The position numbers were made by a program, and so were the translations under genes. The notes beneath the pieces were generated by a model. That model saw only the letters and a list, made by a program, of their open reading frames with translations. It was not told the origin of the DNA and made no database searches. This document shows, piece by piece, positions 47,862 to 55,803 of a DNA stretch of 64,000 bases. The stretch comes from an uncultured Polaribacter sp. (GTDB taxonomy: Bacteria > Bacteroidota > Bacteroidia > Flavobacteriales > Flavobacteriaceae), in contig NZ_CANLXV010000007.1 of assembly GCF_947495205.1 (NCBI RefSeq), positions 62,001 to 126,000 on the forward strand, read 5' to 3'. Position 1 is the stretch's first letter; every line of letters starts with the position of its first letter.

Positions 47862-47899
47862 GTGCTTTGATTCAGGTTTTGGGTACCTGAAAACAGCAC
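47862..47899 (+). promoter_or_regulatory. hairpin in the folE leader
   Basis: GTGCT ... CAGGT-tttgggt-ACCTG ... AGCAC: two nested stems between TIGR03643 and folE, ending 16 bases before the folE ATG. No T run follows, so it is not a usual terminator. The inner CAGGT-N7-ACCTG could also be a protein-binding palindrome. Confidence 0.55.
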
Positions 47900-47915
47900 A
47901 TTAAAAAGACAAAAA

Positions 47916-48614
47916 ATGATTACAGACGTAGTATTAAAAGAAAAACAAATAGAAAGTAAATTAAGTGGCTTTTCTCACGATGAGGTTGGAGATGACCATT
48001 TGTTTACTGGCATAGAAACCCCAATGAAACCAGACGCTTTTGAAATTTCTGATGATGAAAAGAAAGAAAAAATAGCTGGTTTATTCTCTGAAATCATGAA
48101 TGTAATGGGCTTAGATTTAACAGATGATTCACTAAAAGGCACACCTAAAAGAGTTGCTAAAATGTATATTGATGAAATCTTTTCTGGTCTAAACCCTAAA
48201 AACAAACCAAAAGTTGCATTGTTTGATAACAAGTACCAGTACAACCAAATGTTGGTAGAAAAAAATATTACGTTTTACTCCAATTGCGAACATCATTTTG
48301 TGCCAATTATTGGTAAAGCACATGTTGCGTACATTTCTTCTGGTAAAGTAATTGGCTTATCTAAATTGAATAGAATTGTACAATATTATGCCAAAAGGCC
48401 ACAGGTTCAAGAAAGATTAACCAACCAAATTGCAGAAGAATTAAAAGCAATATTAAACACAGAAGATGTAGCTGTAATTATAGACGCTAAACATTTATGT
48501 GTATCCTCTAGAGGTATAAAAGATGAAACTTCTGCTACAGTAACATCTTATTTTGGAGGAAAATTTAATACACAAGAGAAAATTGCAGAATTACAAAACA
48601 CTTTAAAATACTAA
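47916..48614 (+). CDS. folE: GTP cyclohydrolase I
   Basis: A 232-residue GTP cyclohydrolase I, converting GTP to dihydroneopterin triphosphate, the first step to folates and pterins. CEHHFVPIIGKAHVAYI holds the zinc Cys and His plus catalytic residues, GLSKLNRIVQYYAKRPQVQE is the core helix and AKHLCVSSRGIKDETS supplies the second zinc Cys and product site. A long N-terminal extension of about 45 residues is common for the class. Its position suggests pterin supply for photolyase antennae (MTHF). Confidence 0.96.
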   Translation: MITDVVLKEKQIESKLSGFSHDEVGDDHLFTGIETPMKPDAFEISDDEKKEKIAGLFSEIMNVMGLDLTDDSLKGTPKRVAKMYIDEIFSGLNPKNKPKVALFDNKYQYNQMLVEKNITFYSNCEHHFVPIIGKAHVAYISSGKVIGLSKLNRIVQYYAKRPQVQERLTNQIAEELKAILNTEDVAVIIDAKHLCVSSRGIKDETSATVTSYFGGKFNTQEKIAELQNTLKY

Positions 48615-48616
48615 TT

Positions 48617-48841
48617 ATGGAACTAATTAAAAGAGCACAAGAGTTTGAGACTAGAAAAATGAGGTTTCCAACAACTAGCGACCGTATTTTAGCCGCTAGA
48701 GAAGCAAAAGAGTTAATTTTAAGTTTAAACGAAATCTATAAGAAAACTAAAGATGCAAAACTTATGGATATTATGAAAAGGTTAACCGCAATAAAACAAC
48801 GTATAGAAAAACGTTTAAAAGGAAAACCACTAACAGCTTAA
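48617..48841 (+). CDS. small helical protein, paralogue 1
   Basis: A 74-residue Lys/Arg/Glu-rich helical protein. TTSDRILAAREAKELIL and MKRLTAIKQRIEKRLKGKP are its conserved parts. It is closely similar to the next gene (48925-49140): 49 of 71 aligned residues are identical by eye, so this is a tandem duplication. No known function or family name that I can state. It starts 2 bases after folE. Confidence 0.75.
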   Translation: MELIKRAQEFETRKMRFPTTSDRILAAREAKELILSLNEIYKKTKDAKLMDIMKRLTAIKQRIEKRLKGKPLTA

Positions 48842-48924
48842 AGCATAAATAATTCAGTTTTTTATTGCTAGTTTAACTTTTATATCTATATTGGAAAAAT
48901 TATAAAATTAGACAAGTAATTAGA

Positions 48925-49140
48925 ATGAATTTATTAGAAAGAGCTGTTGAATTTGAAAATAGAAAATTTTCATTTAAAACCACAAGTGATAGAATTTTAG
49001 CATCTAGAGAAGTAAAAGCACTTATTTTAGAGTTAAACGAAGTATATAAACAAGAAAAAGATCCAGAAATTATGGATCAAATGAAGCGCTTAACAGCTGT
49101 TAAACAGAAAATTGAAAAGCGCTTGAAAGGAAGACCTTAA
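48925..49140 (+). CDS. small helical protein, paralogue 2
   Basis: A 71-residue protein, tandem paralogue of 48617-48841, with the same TTSDRILASRE core and MKRLTAVKQKIEKRLKGRP tail. The 83-base gap between the copies is AT-rich with no clear promoter. The two helices are amphipathic and could form a coiled-coil dimer or heterodimer; that is inference. Six bases separate it from the SDR gene. Confidence 0.75.
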   Translation: MNLLERAVEFENRKFSFKTTSDRILASREVKALILELNEVYKQEKDPEIMDQMKRLTAVKQKIEKRLKGRP

Positions 49141-49146
49141 AAGCAC

Positions 49147-49830
49147 ATGAAAAATATAGTAATCGTAGGAGGAAGTAAAGGAATAGGACAAGCAATTGTA
49201 AATTCTTTAGTAGAAAACAACAAAATTATAAACATTAGTAGGTCTGAGCCTTCACTTTCTCATACGAACTTAACACACATTTCTTGTGATGTTATAAATG
49301 ATGAATTACCAGAAATAGATGCGATAGACACTTTAATTTATTGCCCAGGTAGCATCAACTTAAAACCAATTTCTAGATTAAAACTAGAAGATTTTAGAAA
49401 TGATTTTGAAATAAACGTAATTGGTGCTGTTAAAGTTATTCAACACTTTCTTACAAAACTCAAAAACGGTAACAATCCTTCCATTTTATTGTTTAGTACT
49501 GTTGCAACCAAATTAGGTATGCCATTTCACGCAAGTGTAGCTGCAGCAAAATCTGGTGTAGAAGGTATTACAAAGTCTTTAGGTGCAGAATTAGCACCAA
49601 CAATACGTGTAAACGCAATTGCACCAACTGTTACAGATACAGATTTAGCTTCTAAATTATTAAGAAATGAACGTATGATAGAGAATATCACAGAACGTCA
49701 TCCACTTAAAAAATATTTAAAACCAGAAGAAGTTTCAGATTTAGCTACTTTCTTAATTTCCGATAAAGCGAAATCAATTTCAGGTCAAATTTTCGAATTA
49801 GACTGTGGTATCGTAAATTTCAAAATTTAA
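49147..49830 (+). CDS. SDR family oxidoreductase
   Basis: A 227-residue classical short-chain dehydrogenase. The cofactor loop is GGSKGIGQAIV at residues 7-17, the NAG-like motif appears as YCPGS, the catalytic Ser is in LFSTVATKLGMPFHASVAAAKSG with the motif AxxxK (usually YxxxK), and RVNAIAPTVTDTDLA is the PG-loop. The catalytic Tyr position seems to be Val or Ala here, so activity may be altered. The protein is common beside photolyases in marine flavobacteria. Substrate unknown. Confidence 0.88.
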   Translation: MKNIVIVGGSKGIGQAIVNSLVENNKIINISRSEPSLSHTNLTHISCDVINDELPEIDAIDTLIYCPGSINLKPISRLKLEDFRNDFEINVIGAVKVIQHFLTKLKNGNNPSILLFSTVATKLGMPFHASVAAAKSGVEGITKSLGAELAPTIRVNAIAPTVTDTDLASKLLRNERMIENITERHPLKKYLKPEEVSDLATFLISDKAKSISGQIFELDCGIVNFKI

Positions 49831-49834
49831 AAAC

Positions 49835-50308
49835 ATGACAAATATCTACGATATAAACATCAATAGCTTACAAAATAAAGCTATTGACTTATCCGAGTAC
49901 AAGAATAAATATATACTATTTGTAAATGTAGCTTCTAAGTGTGGCTTTACATCACAATATAAAGAGTTAGAGGAATTGTACCAAAAACATAAAAACAATT
50001 TAATAATTATCGGCTCTCCTTGCAATCAATTTGGCAGCCAAGAACCAGGAACTTCAGAAGACATTGCTGCTTTTTGTAAAGTTAATTTTGGTGTTTCTTT
50101 TTTAATGACAGAAAAAATTGATGTTAAAGGTTCTAAGCAACATCCATTGTATAGTTGGTTAACAGATAAAAGTAAAAATGGTACAAAAAGTTCTTCTGTA
50201 AAATGGAACTTTCAAAAATACCTAGTAGCACCAAATGGGCAATTAGTAGATTATTATTTTTCTATTACAAAACCCATGAGTTCTAAAATAACAAAACACT
50301 TAATCTAA
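49835..50308 (+). CDS. glutathione peroxidase family protein
   Basis: A 157-residue thiol peroxidase of the GPx family with Cys36 (NVASKCGFTSQYKELEELY) in place of selenocysteine. The Gln of FGSQEPG and the Trp of VKWNFQKYLV complete the catalytic set. Such bacterial proteins normally use thioredoxin and reduce hydroperoxides. No signal peptide. The gene is embedded in the light cluster, consistent with defence against peroxides formed by photosensitisation. Confidence 0.93.
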   Translation: MTNIYDININSLQNKAIDLSEYKNKYILFVNVASKCGFTSQYKELEELYQKHKNNLIIIGSPCNQFGSQEPGTSEDIAAFCKVNFGVSFLMTEKIDVKGSKQHPLYSWLTDKSKNGTKSSSVKWNFQKYLVAPNGQLVDYYFSITKPMSSKITKHLI

Positions 50309-50313
50309 AAATT

Positions 50314-50487
50314 ATGTTTGGTCTATTCAAAAAAAAGTCTGAAGTTGATAAGTTACAAGACAAGTACAAAAAGTTAATGGAGGACGCTTATAAGTTACAA
50401 TCTATTAACAGAACAGATAGTGATACAAAATACAAAGAAGCAGACGACATTTTAAAGAAAATTGAAGCAATTCAAGGAAAATCTTAA
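50314..50487 (+). CDS. Lacal_2735 family small protein
   Basis: A 57-residue protein: MFGLFKKKSEVDKLQDKYKK at the N-terminus, then a charged helical stretch and LKKIEAIQGKS at the end. It matches, from memory, the Lacal_2735 family that lies between GPx and TspO genes in flavobacteria. It has the look of a short amphipathic coiled-coil protein. Function unknown. It is just 5 bases after GPx and its stop is 1 base before the TspO ATG. Confidence 0.85.
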   Translation: MFGLFKKKSEVDKLQDKYKKLMEDAYKLQSINRTDSDTKYKEADDILKKIEAIQGKS

Positions 50488-50488
50488 A

Positions 50489-50950
50489 ATGAAACAACTA
50501 AAATTAACAATACTATTTTTAATTATTAATTTTAGTAGTTTGGCTATTGGAAATTGGTTCATGCAAAACGGACCAATTTCTAATTGGCATGTAGCTTTAA
50601 ACAAAGCTCCTTGGACACCTCCAGGAATTGTTTTTGGTATTGCTTGGAGCTTAATAATGATTTGTTTTTCTTTTTATCTAGGCAAATTATTTACTCAAAA
50701 AAATACCGCTAAAAATAGAATCTTATTCTACTTCCAATTTACACTAAACGTAAGTTGGAATTTTATTTTTTTCAATCAGCAACAAGTATTTTTAGGCCTT
50801 GTATGCATTAGTTTATTAACTGTTTTACTTTTTCTCTATTTTTTTAAATTTAGTAAACAACTTAAAAACTACAAATATCTATTAGTACCTTATATGGTTT
50901 GGCTTTGTATAGCAACCTCATTAAATCTTTATATTTTTATCTACAATTAA
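50489..50950 (+). CDS. tspO: TspO/MBR family protein
   Basis: A 153-residue protein with five membrane helices. NGPISNWHVALNKAPWTPPGIVFGIAW is the family core (in shorter motifs: APWTPPG, FGIAW) and FTLNVSWNFIFFNQQ holds the WNxxFF motif. TspO binds tetrapyrroles and porphyrin degradation intermediates and mediates light- and oxygen-dependent responses. A frame with TTG start at 50462 exists but the ATG at 50489 (MKQLKLTIL) is right. Its neighbours are GPx and SRPBCC. Confidence 0.93.
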   Translation: MKQLKLTILFLIINFSSLAIGNWFMQNGPISNWHVALNKAPWTPPGIVFGIAWSLIMICFSFYLGKLFTQKNTAKNRILFYFQFTLNVSWNFIFFNQQQVFLGLVCISLLTVLLFLYFFKFSKQLKNYKYLLVPYMVWLCIATSLNLYIFIYN

Positions 50951-50954
50951 TATT

Positions 50955-51413
50955 ATGTATAAACTTCATAAAACACAAAAAGTACCCATTTCTTTGCAAG
51001 AAGCTTGGGATTTTTTAAAAAGCCCCAAAAATTTAGAAAAAATGACCCCGAAAGAAATGGGATTTAAAATTATAGATGGTGCAGATAGAGAAACCTATGC
51101 AGGTCAACTAATTACCTATGAAGTTACACCACTTTTAGGCATAAAAACAAAATGGGTTTCTAAAATTACACAAGTACAACATTTAAGTCATTTCACAGAT
51201 GAGCAATTATCTGGACCATATGCTTTTTGGCATCATACACATTTTCTAAAAGAAATTGATGGCGGTGTAATTATGGAAGATTTAATTTATTATAAAGTTC
51301 CTTTTGGTTTCTTAGGAAGATTGGTACACCCTATTATTTTAAAACCACAGTTAGAAAAAATATTCGAATTTAGAAGTAAAAAGTTAGTAGCGCTTTTTGG
51401 CGAATTTAAATAA
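50955..51413 (+). CDS. SRPBCC family protein
   Basis: A 152-residue START-like fold protein. The N-terminal TQKVPISLQEAWDFLKSPKN and PKEMGFKI begin the hydrophobic-cavity fold, with YAFWHHTHFLKEIDGG and DLIYYKVPFGFLG later. Such proteins bind hydrophobic ligands; this flavobacterial subtype recurs upstream of CPD photolyases. Ligand unknown, possibly a cofactor or lipid. It starts 4 bases after TspO and ends 2 bases before the photolyase start. Confidence 0.85.
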   Translation: MYKLHKTQKVPISLQEAWDFLKSPKNLEKMTPKEMGFKIIDGADRETYAGQLITYEVTPLLGIKTKWVSKITQVQHLSHFTDEQLSGPYAFWHHTHFLKEIDGGVIMEDLIYYKVPFGFLGRLVHPIILKPQLEKIFEFRSKKLVALFGEFK

Positions 51414-51415
51414 AT

Positions 51416-52720
51416 ATGAGTAAAAAAGTAAATATTTTTTGGTTTAGAAGAGATTTAAGGTTAGATGATAATTTAGGTTTTTACAATGCCTTAAAAGGTG
51501 ATAAACCTGTGCTGCCAATTTTTATATTTGATCGGGAAATTTTAGACAAACTCCCAAAAGAAGATGCACGTGTAAATTTTATTTTTAACACTTTACAAGC
51601 CATGAGAACCATCTTACAAAACAAACACAATAGCAGTTTGGCAATGTATTATGGCAATCCTGCAGAAATTTATAAAAACCTAATTAAAGCATACGAAATT
51701 GATACTGTTTTTACCAATAGAGATTACGAACCCTATGCTACACAAAGAGACGCAAAAATTGAAAATCTTTTAAAAGAAAACAACATAAAATTTGAAACTT
51801 TTAAAGATCAAGTGATTTTTGAAAAAAACGAAGTTGTTAAAAAAGATGGAAATCCATATGTAGTTTACACTCCTTACATGAAAGTTTGGAAAGAGCATTT
51901 TAAAACGTATAATTTAGACAGCTACTACACCAATTCCTTTTTACAAAATACAATACAAAACAAAGAATTACCTAATATTACACTGGGCGATATGGGGTTT
52001 GCAAAAACCTCACAAAAAATAGAAGATTACAAAGTTACGCCTAAGCTAATTCAAGAATATGAAGACACTAGGAACTTTCCCGCGCAAGACAACACTTCTA
52101 AACTAGGACCACATCTAAGATTTGGAACCGTTTCTGTTAGGCAAATGGTAAAAAAAGCGGTAGCTGAAGAAAATGAAATTTTCTGGCAAGAATTAATTTG
52201 GCGTGAATTTTTTATGCAAATTTTATGGCATTTCCCAAACACCTCTAAACAAGCATTTAAGTCTAAATATGATAGAATTGAGTGGAGAAACAATGAGGAA
52301 GAATTTAAAAAGTGGTGCAACGGCCAAACGGGATACCCTTTTGTAGATGCTGGTATGCGTCAATTAAACCAAACAGGTTTTATGCACAACCGCGTAAGAA
52401 TGCTAGTAGGTAGTTTTTTATGCAAACATTTATTAATAGATTGGCGCTGGGGCGAAGCTTATTTTGCAGAAAAACTACATGATTATGAAATGGCAAGTAA
52501 TGTTGGTAATTGGCAATGGGTTGCAGGTTCTGGCGTAGATGCAGCGCCTTATTTTAGAATTTTTAATCCTACCACACAAATAAAAAAGTTTGATAAAGAT
52601 TTGGAATACATCAAAAAATGGGTTCCAGAATTTCAAGAACTAACTTACGCAAAAGAAATTGTTGATCATAAAATGGCTAGAGAACGTTGTTTAGCTACTT
52701 ATAAAAAAGCGCTTAATTAA
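51416..52720 (+). CDS. phrB: deoxyribodipyrimidine photolyase, class I (CPD)
   Basis: A 434-residue class I photolyase. The N-terminal antenna domain begins IFWFRRDLRLDDNLGFYNA. The FAD domain has TSKLGPHLRFGTVSVRQ, QELIWREFFMQILW, FVDAGMRQLNQTGFMHNRVR and the canonical YEMASNVGNWQWVAGSGVDA, followed by YFRIFNPTTQ. All flavin-site residues and the nearby tryptophans are present, so it should repair cyclobutane pyrimidine dimers with blue light. It is the last gene of the light cluster and is followed by a terminator. Confidence 0.95.
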   Translation: MSKKVNIFWFRRDLRLDDNLGFYNALKGDKPVLPIFIFDREILDKLPKEDARVNFIFNTLQAMRTILQNKHNSSLAMYYGNPAEIYKNLIKAYEIDTVFTNRDYEPYATQRDAKIENLLKENNIKFETFKDQVIFEKNEVVKKDGNPYVVYTPYMKVWKEHFKTYNLDSYYTNSFLQNTIQNKELPNITLGDMGFAKTSQKIEDYKVTPKLIQEYEDTRNFPAQDNTSKLGPHLRFGTVSVRQMVKKAVAEENEIFWQELIWREFFMQILWHFPNTSKQAFKSKYDRIEWRNNEEEFKKWCNGQTGYPFVDAGMRQLNQTGFMHNRVRMLVGSFLCKHLLIDWRWGEAYFAEKLHDYEMASNVGNWQWVAGSGVDAAPYFRIFNPTTQIKKFDKDLEYIKKWVPEFQELTYAKEIVDHKMARERCLATYKKALN

Positions 52721-52844
52721 AATAGATTGTATAATCTTAAACGTAAAAACAACAATTTAAAAATATTATCGTTTTATATACTGCGCAATCAAAAGGATGC
52801 AAAAACATACCTTTAGTTGTATTGAATTATTATTATTTCTTATG

Positions 52845-52875
52845 AAAAGCTTCAATTTTTATTGAGGCTTTTTTT
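52845..52875 (+). terminator. intrinsic terminator of the photolyase cluster
   Basis: AAAAGCTTCAAT, loop and ATTGAGGCTTTTTTT form a hairpin followed by a T run, 125 bases after the last photolyase stop. The gap holds no other feature. Confidence 0.85.
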
Positions 52876-52897
52876 AGTAAAAAAAAGTAATTTTTCT

Positions 52898-52929
52898 TTT
52901 GGTAGAAACTAAATATTATCTTTAATTTG
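52898..52929 (+). promoter_or_regulatory. promoter of tRNA-Thr
   Basis: TTTG (52898-52901), a 20-base spacer and TTAATTTG (52922-52929) approximate the -33/-7 Bacteroidota promoter with correct spacing; it lies 31 bases before the tRNA. Confidence 0.6.
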
Positions 52930-52960
52930 CGCTCGTTAAAATGAATTTTACATTTTTAAT

Positions 52961-53034
52961 GCCGATGTAGCTCAGCTGGCTAGAGCAGCTGATTTGTAAT
53001 CAGCAGGTCGGGGGTTCGAGTCCCTTCATCGGCT
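52961..53034 (+). tRNA. tRNA-Thr (anticodon TGT)
   Basis: A 74-base cloverleaf. The acceptor stem is GCCGATG paired with CATCGGC, then discriminator T. The anticodon arm is CTGATTTGTAATCAG with anticodon TGT, reading ACA and other ACN codons. The T arm is GGGGGTTCGAGTCCCTT. There is no encoded CCA. I see no repeat of its 3' end nearby, so no integration scar. Confidence 0.96.
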
Positions 53035-53043
53035 CTCTTAAAC

Positions 53044-53075
53044 AAAGTCTCAATTTTTTTGAGACTTTTTTTTTC
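53044..53075 (+). terminator. intrinsic terminator of tRNA-Thr
   Basis: AAAGTCTCAA, loop and TTGAGACTTT are followed by a run of T, beginning 10 bases after the tRNA. Confidence 0.88.
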
Positions 53076-53194
53076 GTCAAAATTTAAAAGTTTATATTGA
53101 TAAAAAAAAGTAAATTCTTAAAACTAAAACTAATATCTATAAAATTTATATATTTACCTATATAATTTTATATTCTAAAACCATAAAATCTCGT

Positions 53195-53800
53195 ATGCTA
53201 ATTATTGGAATTGCTGGTGGTACAGGAAGTGGTAAAACCACTGTTGTAAACCAAATTATTAAAGAACTACCAACAGATGAAGTTTGCGTAATATCACAAG
53301 ACTCTTACTATAATGCTACCGATAATTTATCGTATCAAGAAAGAACAAAAATAAATTTTGATCATCCCAGAGCAATTGATTTTGAATTACTAATTAAGCA
53401 CCTAAAAGCTTTAAAAGCTGGTAAAAACATAAACCAGCCCATTTATTCTTTTGTAACTCATAACAGAACAAAAGACACCATAAAAACACACCCCAGAAAG
53501 GTAGTTATTGTAGAAGGAATTTTAATTTTTAACAGCACAGAATTAAGAGCTTTATTTGACATTAAAATTTTTGTACACGCAGAAACAGACGAACGCTTAA
53601 TAAGGAGATTAAAAAGAGATATTTCTGAAAGAGGAAGAGATATAGACGAAGTTTTAAATAGATACCAAACTACTTTAAAACCAATGCACAACCAATTTAT
53701 AGAACCTACAAAAAACTTTGCAGACATCATTATTCCTAATGACAGATATAATACCGTTGCAATTGATATTGTAAGATCTGTAATAAACGAACGCTTATAA
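53195..53800 (+). CDS. udk: uridine kinase
   Basis: A 201-residue uridine/cytidine kinase, phosphorylating uridine and cytidine in pyrimidine salvage. GIAGGTGSGKTTVVNQI holds the P-loop at residues 8-15, SQDSYYNATDNLSYQERTKI is the lid and substrate region, NFDHPRAIDFELL is family-typical and VVIVEGILIF is Walker B. It is the first gene of an operon with divIC-like and methylmalonyl-CoA mutase genes, one base before the next start. No TAnnTTTG promoter is obvious upstream. Confidence 0.95.
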   Translation: MLIIGIAGGTGSGKTTVVNQIIKELPTDEVCVISQDSYYNATDNLSYQERTKINFDHPRAIDFELLIKHLKALKAGKNINQPIYSFVTHNRTKDTIKTHPRKVVIVEGILIFNSTELRALFDIKIFVHAETDERLIRRLKRDISERGRDIDEVLNRYQTTLKPMHNQFIEPTKNFADIIIPNDRYNTVAIDIVRSVINERL

Positions 53801-53801
53801 A

Positions 53802-54125
53802 ATGTTAACGGAAAATTTTAAAAACAAAAAAATCTTTAAAATTTTAACCAATACATTTGTGTTAATCTTTATTCCGTTTTTAATATGGATGTTGTTTTTT
53901 GACGACAACAGTTATCTAATACATCGTAAATTTGATAAAGAAATAGAAGACCTAGAAAACACCATTTCTTACTATAAAACTAAAATTGCAGAAGACAAAG
54001 CCATTATTAAAAAACTAGAAGATTCTTTACAGCTAGAACGTTTTGCCAGAGAAAAATATTTAATGAAAAAAGAAAACGAAGACATTTATATTATTGAATT
54101 TGATACAGTAGATAAACATGAGTAA
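53802..54125 (+). CDS. septum formation initiator family protein (DivIC/FtsB-like)
   Basis: A 107-residue bitopic membrane protein. One N-terminal membrane segment (ILTNTFVLIFIPFLIWMLFF) is followed by a coiled coil (KEIEDLENTISYYKTKIAED, KAIIKKLEDSLQ) and RFAREKYLMKKENEDIYIIE, typical of FtsB/DivIC, which scaffold the divisome. Length fits. It overlaps the start of mutA by 8 bases, so the cell-division and mutase genes are coupled, as in other flavobacteria. Confidence 0.88.
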   Translation: MLTENFKNKKIFKILTNTFVLIFIPFLIWMLFFDDNSYLIHRKFDKEIEDLENTISYYKTKIAEDKAIIKKLEDSLQLERFAREKYLMKKENEDIYIIEFDTVDKHE

Positions 54126-55476
54126 TTTTCTATTCGATGAATTTGAAGGAACTACACCTAATGCTTGGAAACAAAAAATTCAAGTAGATTTAAAAGGTGC
54201 AGATTACAATAAAACTTTGCTTTGGAAAACCAATGATGGTATTACTGTAAAACCTTTTTACACAAAAGAAGATAGAAAAAATAATGAAATTAAATTACCA
54301 AAAAAAGCGTTTAACATTTGCCAAACAATTGTTATAACAGAAGAGGCAACTGCAAATGCTTTTGCTAAAAAAAGTTTAAAAACCGGTGTTTCTGCCATTC
54401 AGTTTATTGCTCATAAAAAGTTCGATTATAAAATTTTATTATCTGGTATTGATGTAAATAAAACTATTCTTTACTTCAAACTACTATTTTTAGACGCGGC
54501 ATTTATTCAAGAAATTAACCAACTTACAGCACCTAAAAATACATTTTTTCAAATAGACCCTGTTGGTAACCTTGCTGAATCTGGCAATTGGTTTTTCAAT
54601 TTAAAAGAAGACCTAAATCATTTAAATACAATTTTTAATTCCGTAGAAAACGGTATTAGTATTTCTGGAGATTTATATCAAAACGCAGGTGCAAACATAG
54701 TGCAGCAATTGGCATACACTTTAGCGCATGCAAACGAATATTTAAATATTTTAAATAAAAAAAGCGCAAGTTCTATTCATTTTGAATTTGCTGTGGGCAG
54801 CAATTATTTTCATGAAATTGCAAAATTAAGAGCATTTCGCTTGCTATGGAAATCTTTGTTAAACGAGTATAAAATTAAAGAAACAAATACTCATATTTTT
54901 ACAAAACCATCCACCAGAAATAAAACCATTTACGATTATAATACAAACATGCTAAGAACTGCTACAGAATGCATGAGTGCAGTTTTAGGAGGAAGCAACT
55001 CTGTAAGCAACTTAGCTTACAATACAATTTTTGAAGACAGTACAGAATTTGGTGAACGCATTTCTAAAAATCAACTTTTAATATTACAAGAAGAAAGTAG
55101 TTTTACAAATGCTCAAAATTTGGCAGATGGCAGTTATTATATCGAAAATCTAACACACCAATTTGCAGAGAAAGCACTTGTTATATTTAAACAAATAGAA
55201 AAAGGTGGTGGCTTTCTAAAACAATTGAAAGAAGGCAATATTCAACGAAAAATTAAAGATAGCGCCTCAAGTGAACAAGAACAATTTCGCACCAAAGAGT
55301 TGGTTTTATTAGGCACTAATTTTCAGCCCAACAAAAACGATCTGATGTTTAATAATATCAAAAAAGAAATATTTGCAAAAAAAAGGAATATTAAAACCTT
55401 AATAATCCCAATAAATCGAAAAAGATTATCGGAAGCGTTTGAAAAAAATCAATTAAAAAAGGAGAACAAAATTTAA
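54118..55476 (+). CDS. mutA: methylmalonyl-CoA mutase, small (beta) subunit
   Basis: A 452-residue TIM-barrel-like subunit of methylmalonyl-CoA mutase, which interconverts succinyl-CoA and (R)-methylmalonyl-CoA. It starts LFDEFEGTTPNAWKQKIQVD and has GADYNKTLLWKTNDGI, matching the family. The C-terminal cobalamin domain of the large subunit is absent or degenerate, as expected for the non-catalytic partner. The heterodimer supports propionate use or anaplerosis. It overlaps the DivIC-like gene and is followed after 6 bases by a small membrane protein. Confidence 0.93.
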   Translation: MSNFLFDEFEGTTPNAWKQKIQVDLKGADYNKTLLWKTNDGITVKPFYTKEDRKNNEIKLPKKAFNICQTIVITEEATANAFAKKSLKTGVSAIQFIAHKKFDYKILLSGIDVNKTILYFKLLFLDAAFIQEINQLTAPKNTFFQIDPVGNLAESGNWFFNLKEDLNHLNTIFNSVENGISISGDLYQNAGANIVQQLAYTLAHANEYLNILNKKSASSIHFEFAVGSNYFHEIAKLRAFRLLWKSLLNEYKIKETNTHIFTKPSTRNKTIYDYNTNMLRTATECMSAVLGGSNSVSNLAYNTIFEDSTEFGERISKNQLLILQEESSFTNAQNLADGSYYIENLTHQFAEKALVIFKQIEKGGGFLKQLKEGNIQRKIKDSASSEQEQFRTKELVLLGTNFQPNKNDLMFNNIKKEIFAKKRNIKTLIIPINRKRLSEAFEKNQLKKENKI

Positions 55477-55482
55477 ATACAA

Positions 55483-55803
55483 TTGAATAAAAATAAAGAA
55501 ATACAGGCCCTACAAAGAGAACAAAAACAATTAAAAAAAGAAATTAAAAAGATAGAGAAAGCAATTCCTATTTATTTGATAAGCTTTGTTTTTATTATGT
55601 TCTTAATTGTTTTTTATATTGAAGATAAGGTGTACCCTTTTTTTAACGGAATTTTTAATTTTATAGCATTTGCTTTATGTCTAATCATACTTTTATCTTT
55701 TTTTCTTGTTAGTTTTCAAAGAAAAAAAATTAAAGAAAAACAAAAATTATCTAAGGCAATTGGCAGTAATTTATATCGGTTAATGAAATTAGAAAATGAG
55801 TAG
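55483..55803 (+). CDS. small membrane protein between mutase subunits
   Basis: A 106-residue protein with an N-terminal charged coiled coil ([20 protein letters not shown]) and two membrane segments ([17 protein letters not shown] and [17 protein letters not shown]) before a basic tail. Translation begins at TTG; no ATG lies nearby. The last 8 bases overlap the large-subunit gene. Function unknown. Its placement between the two halves of an enzyme is retained by coupling, but no interaction can be inferred from sequence. Confidence 0.7.
   Translation: MNKNKEIQALQREQKQLKKEIKKIEKAIPIYLISFVFIMFLIVFYIEDKVYPFFNGIFNFIAFALCLIILLSFFLVSFQRKKIKEKQKLSKAIGSNLYRLMKLENE

Noticed and set aside
53076..53194. 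Cobalamin riboswitch controlling the methylmalonyl-CoA mutase operon
   Set aside because: The gap is only about 120 bases, AT-rich, and lacks a recognisable B12 box or a long fold.
52961..53200. tRNA-Thr as an integration site of a mobile element
   Set aside because: No repeat of the tRNA 3' end and no integrase or phage gene nearby.
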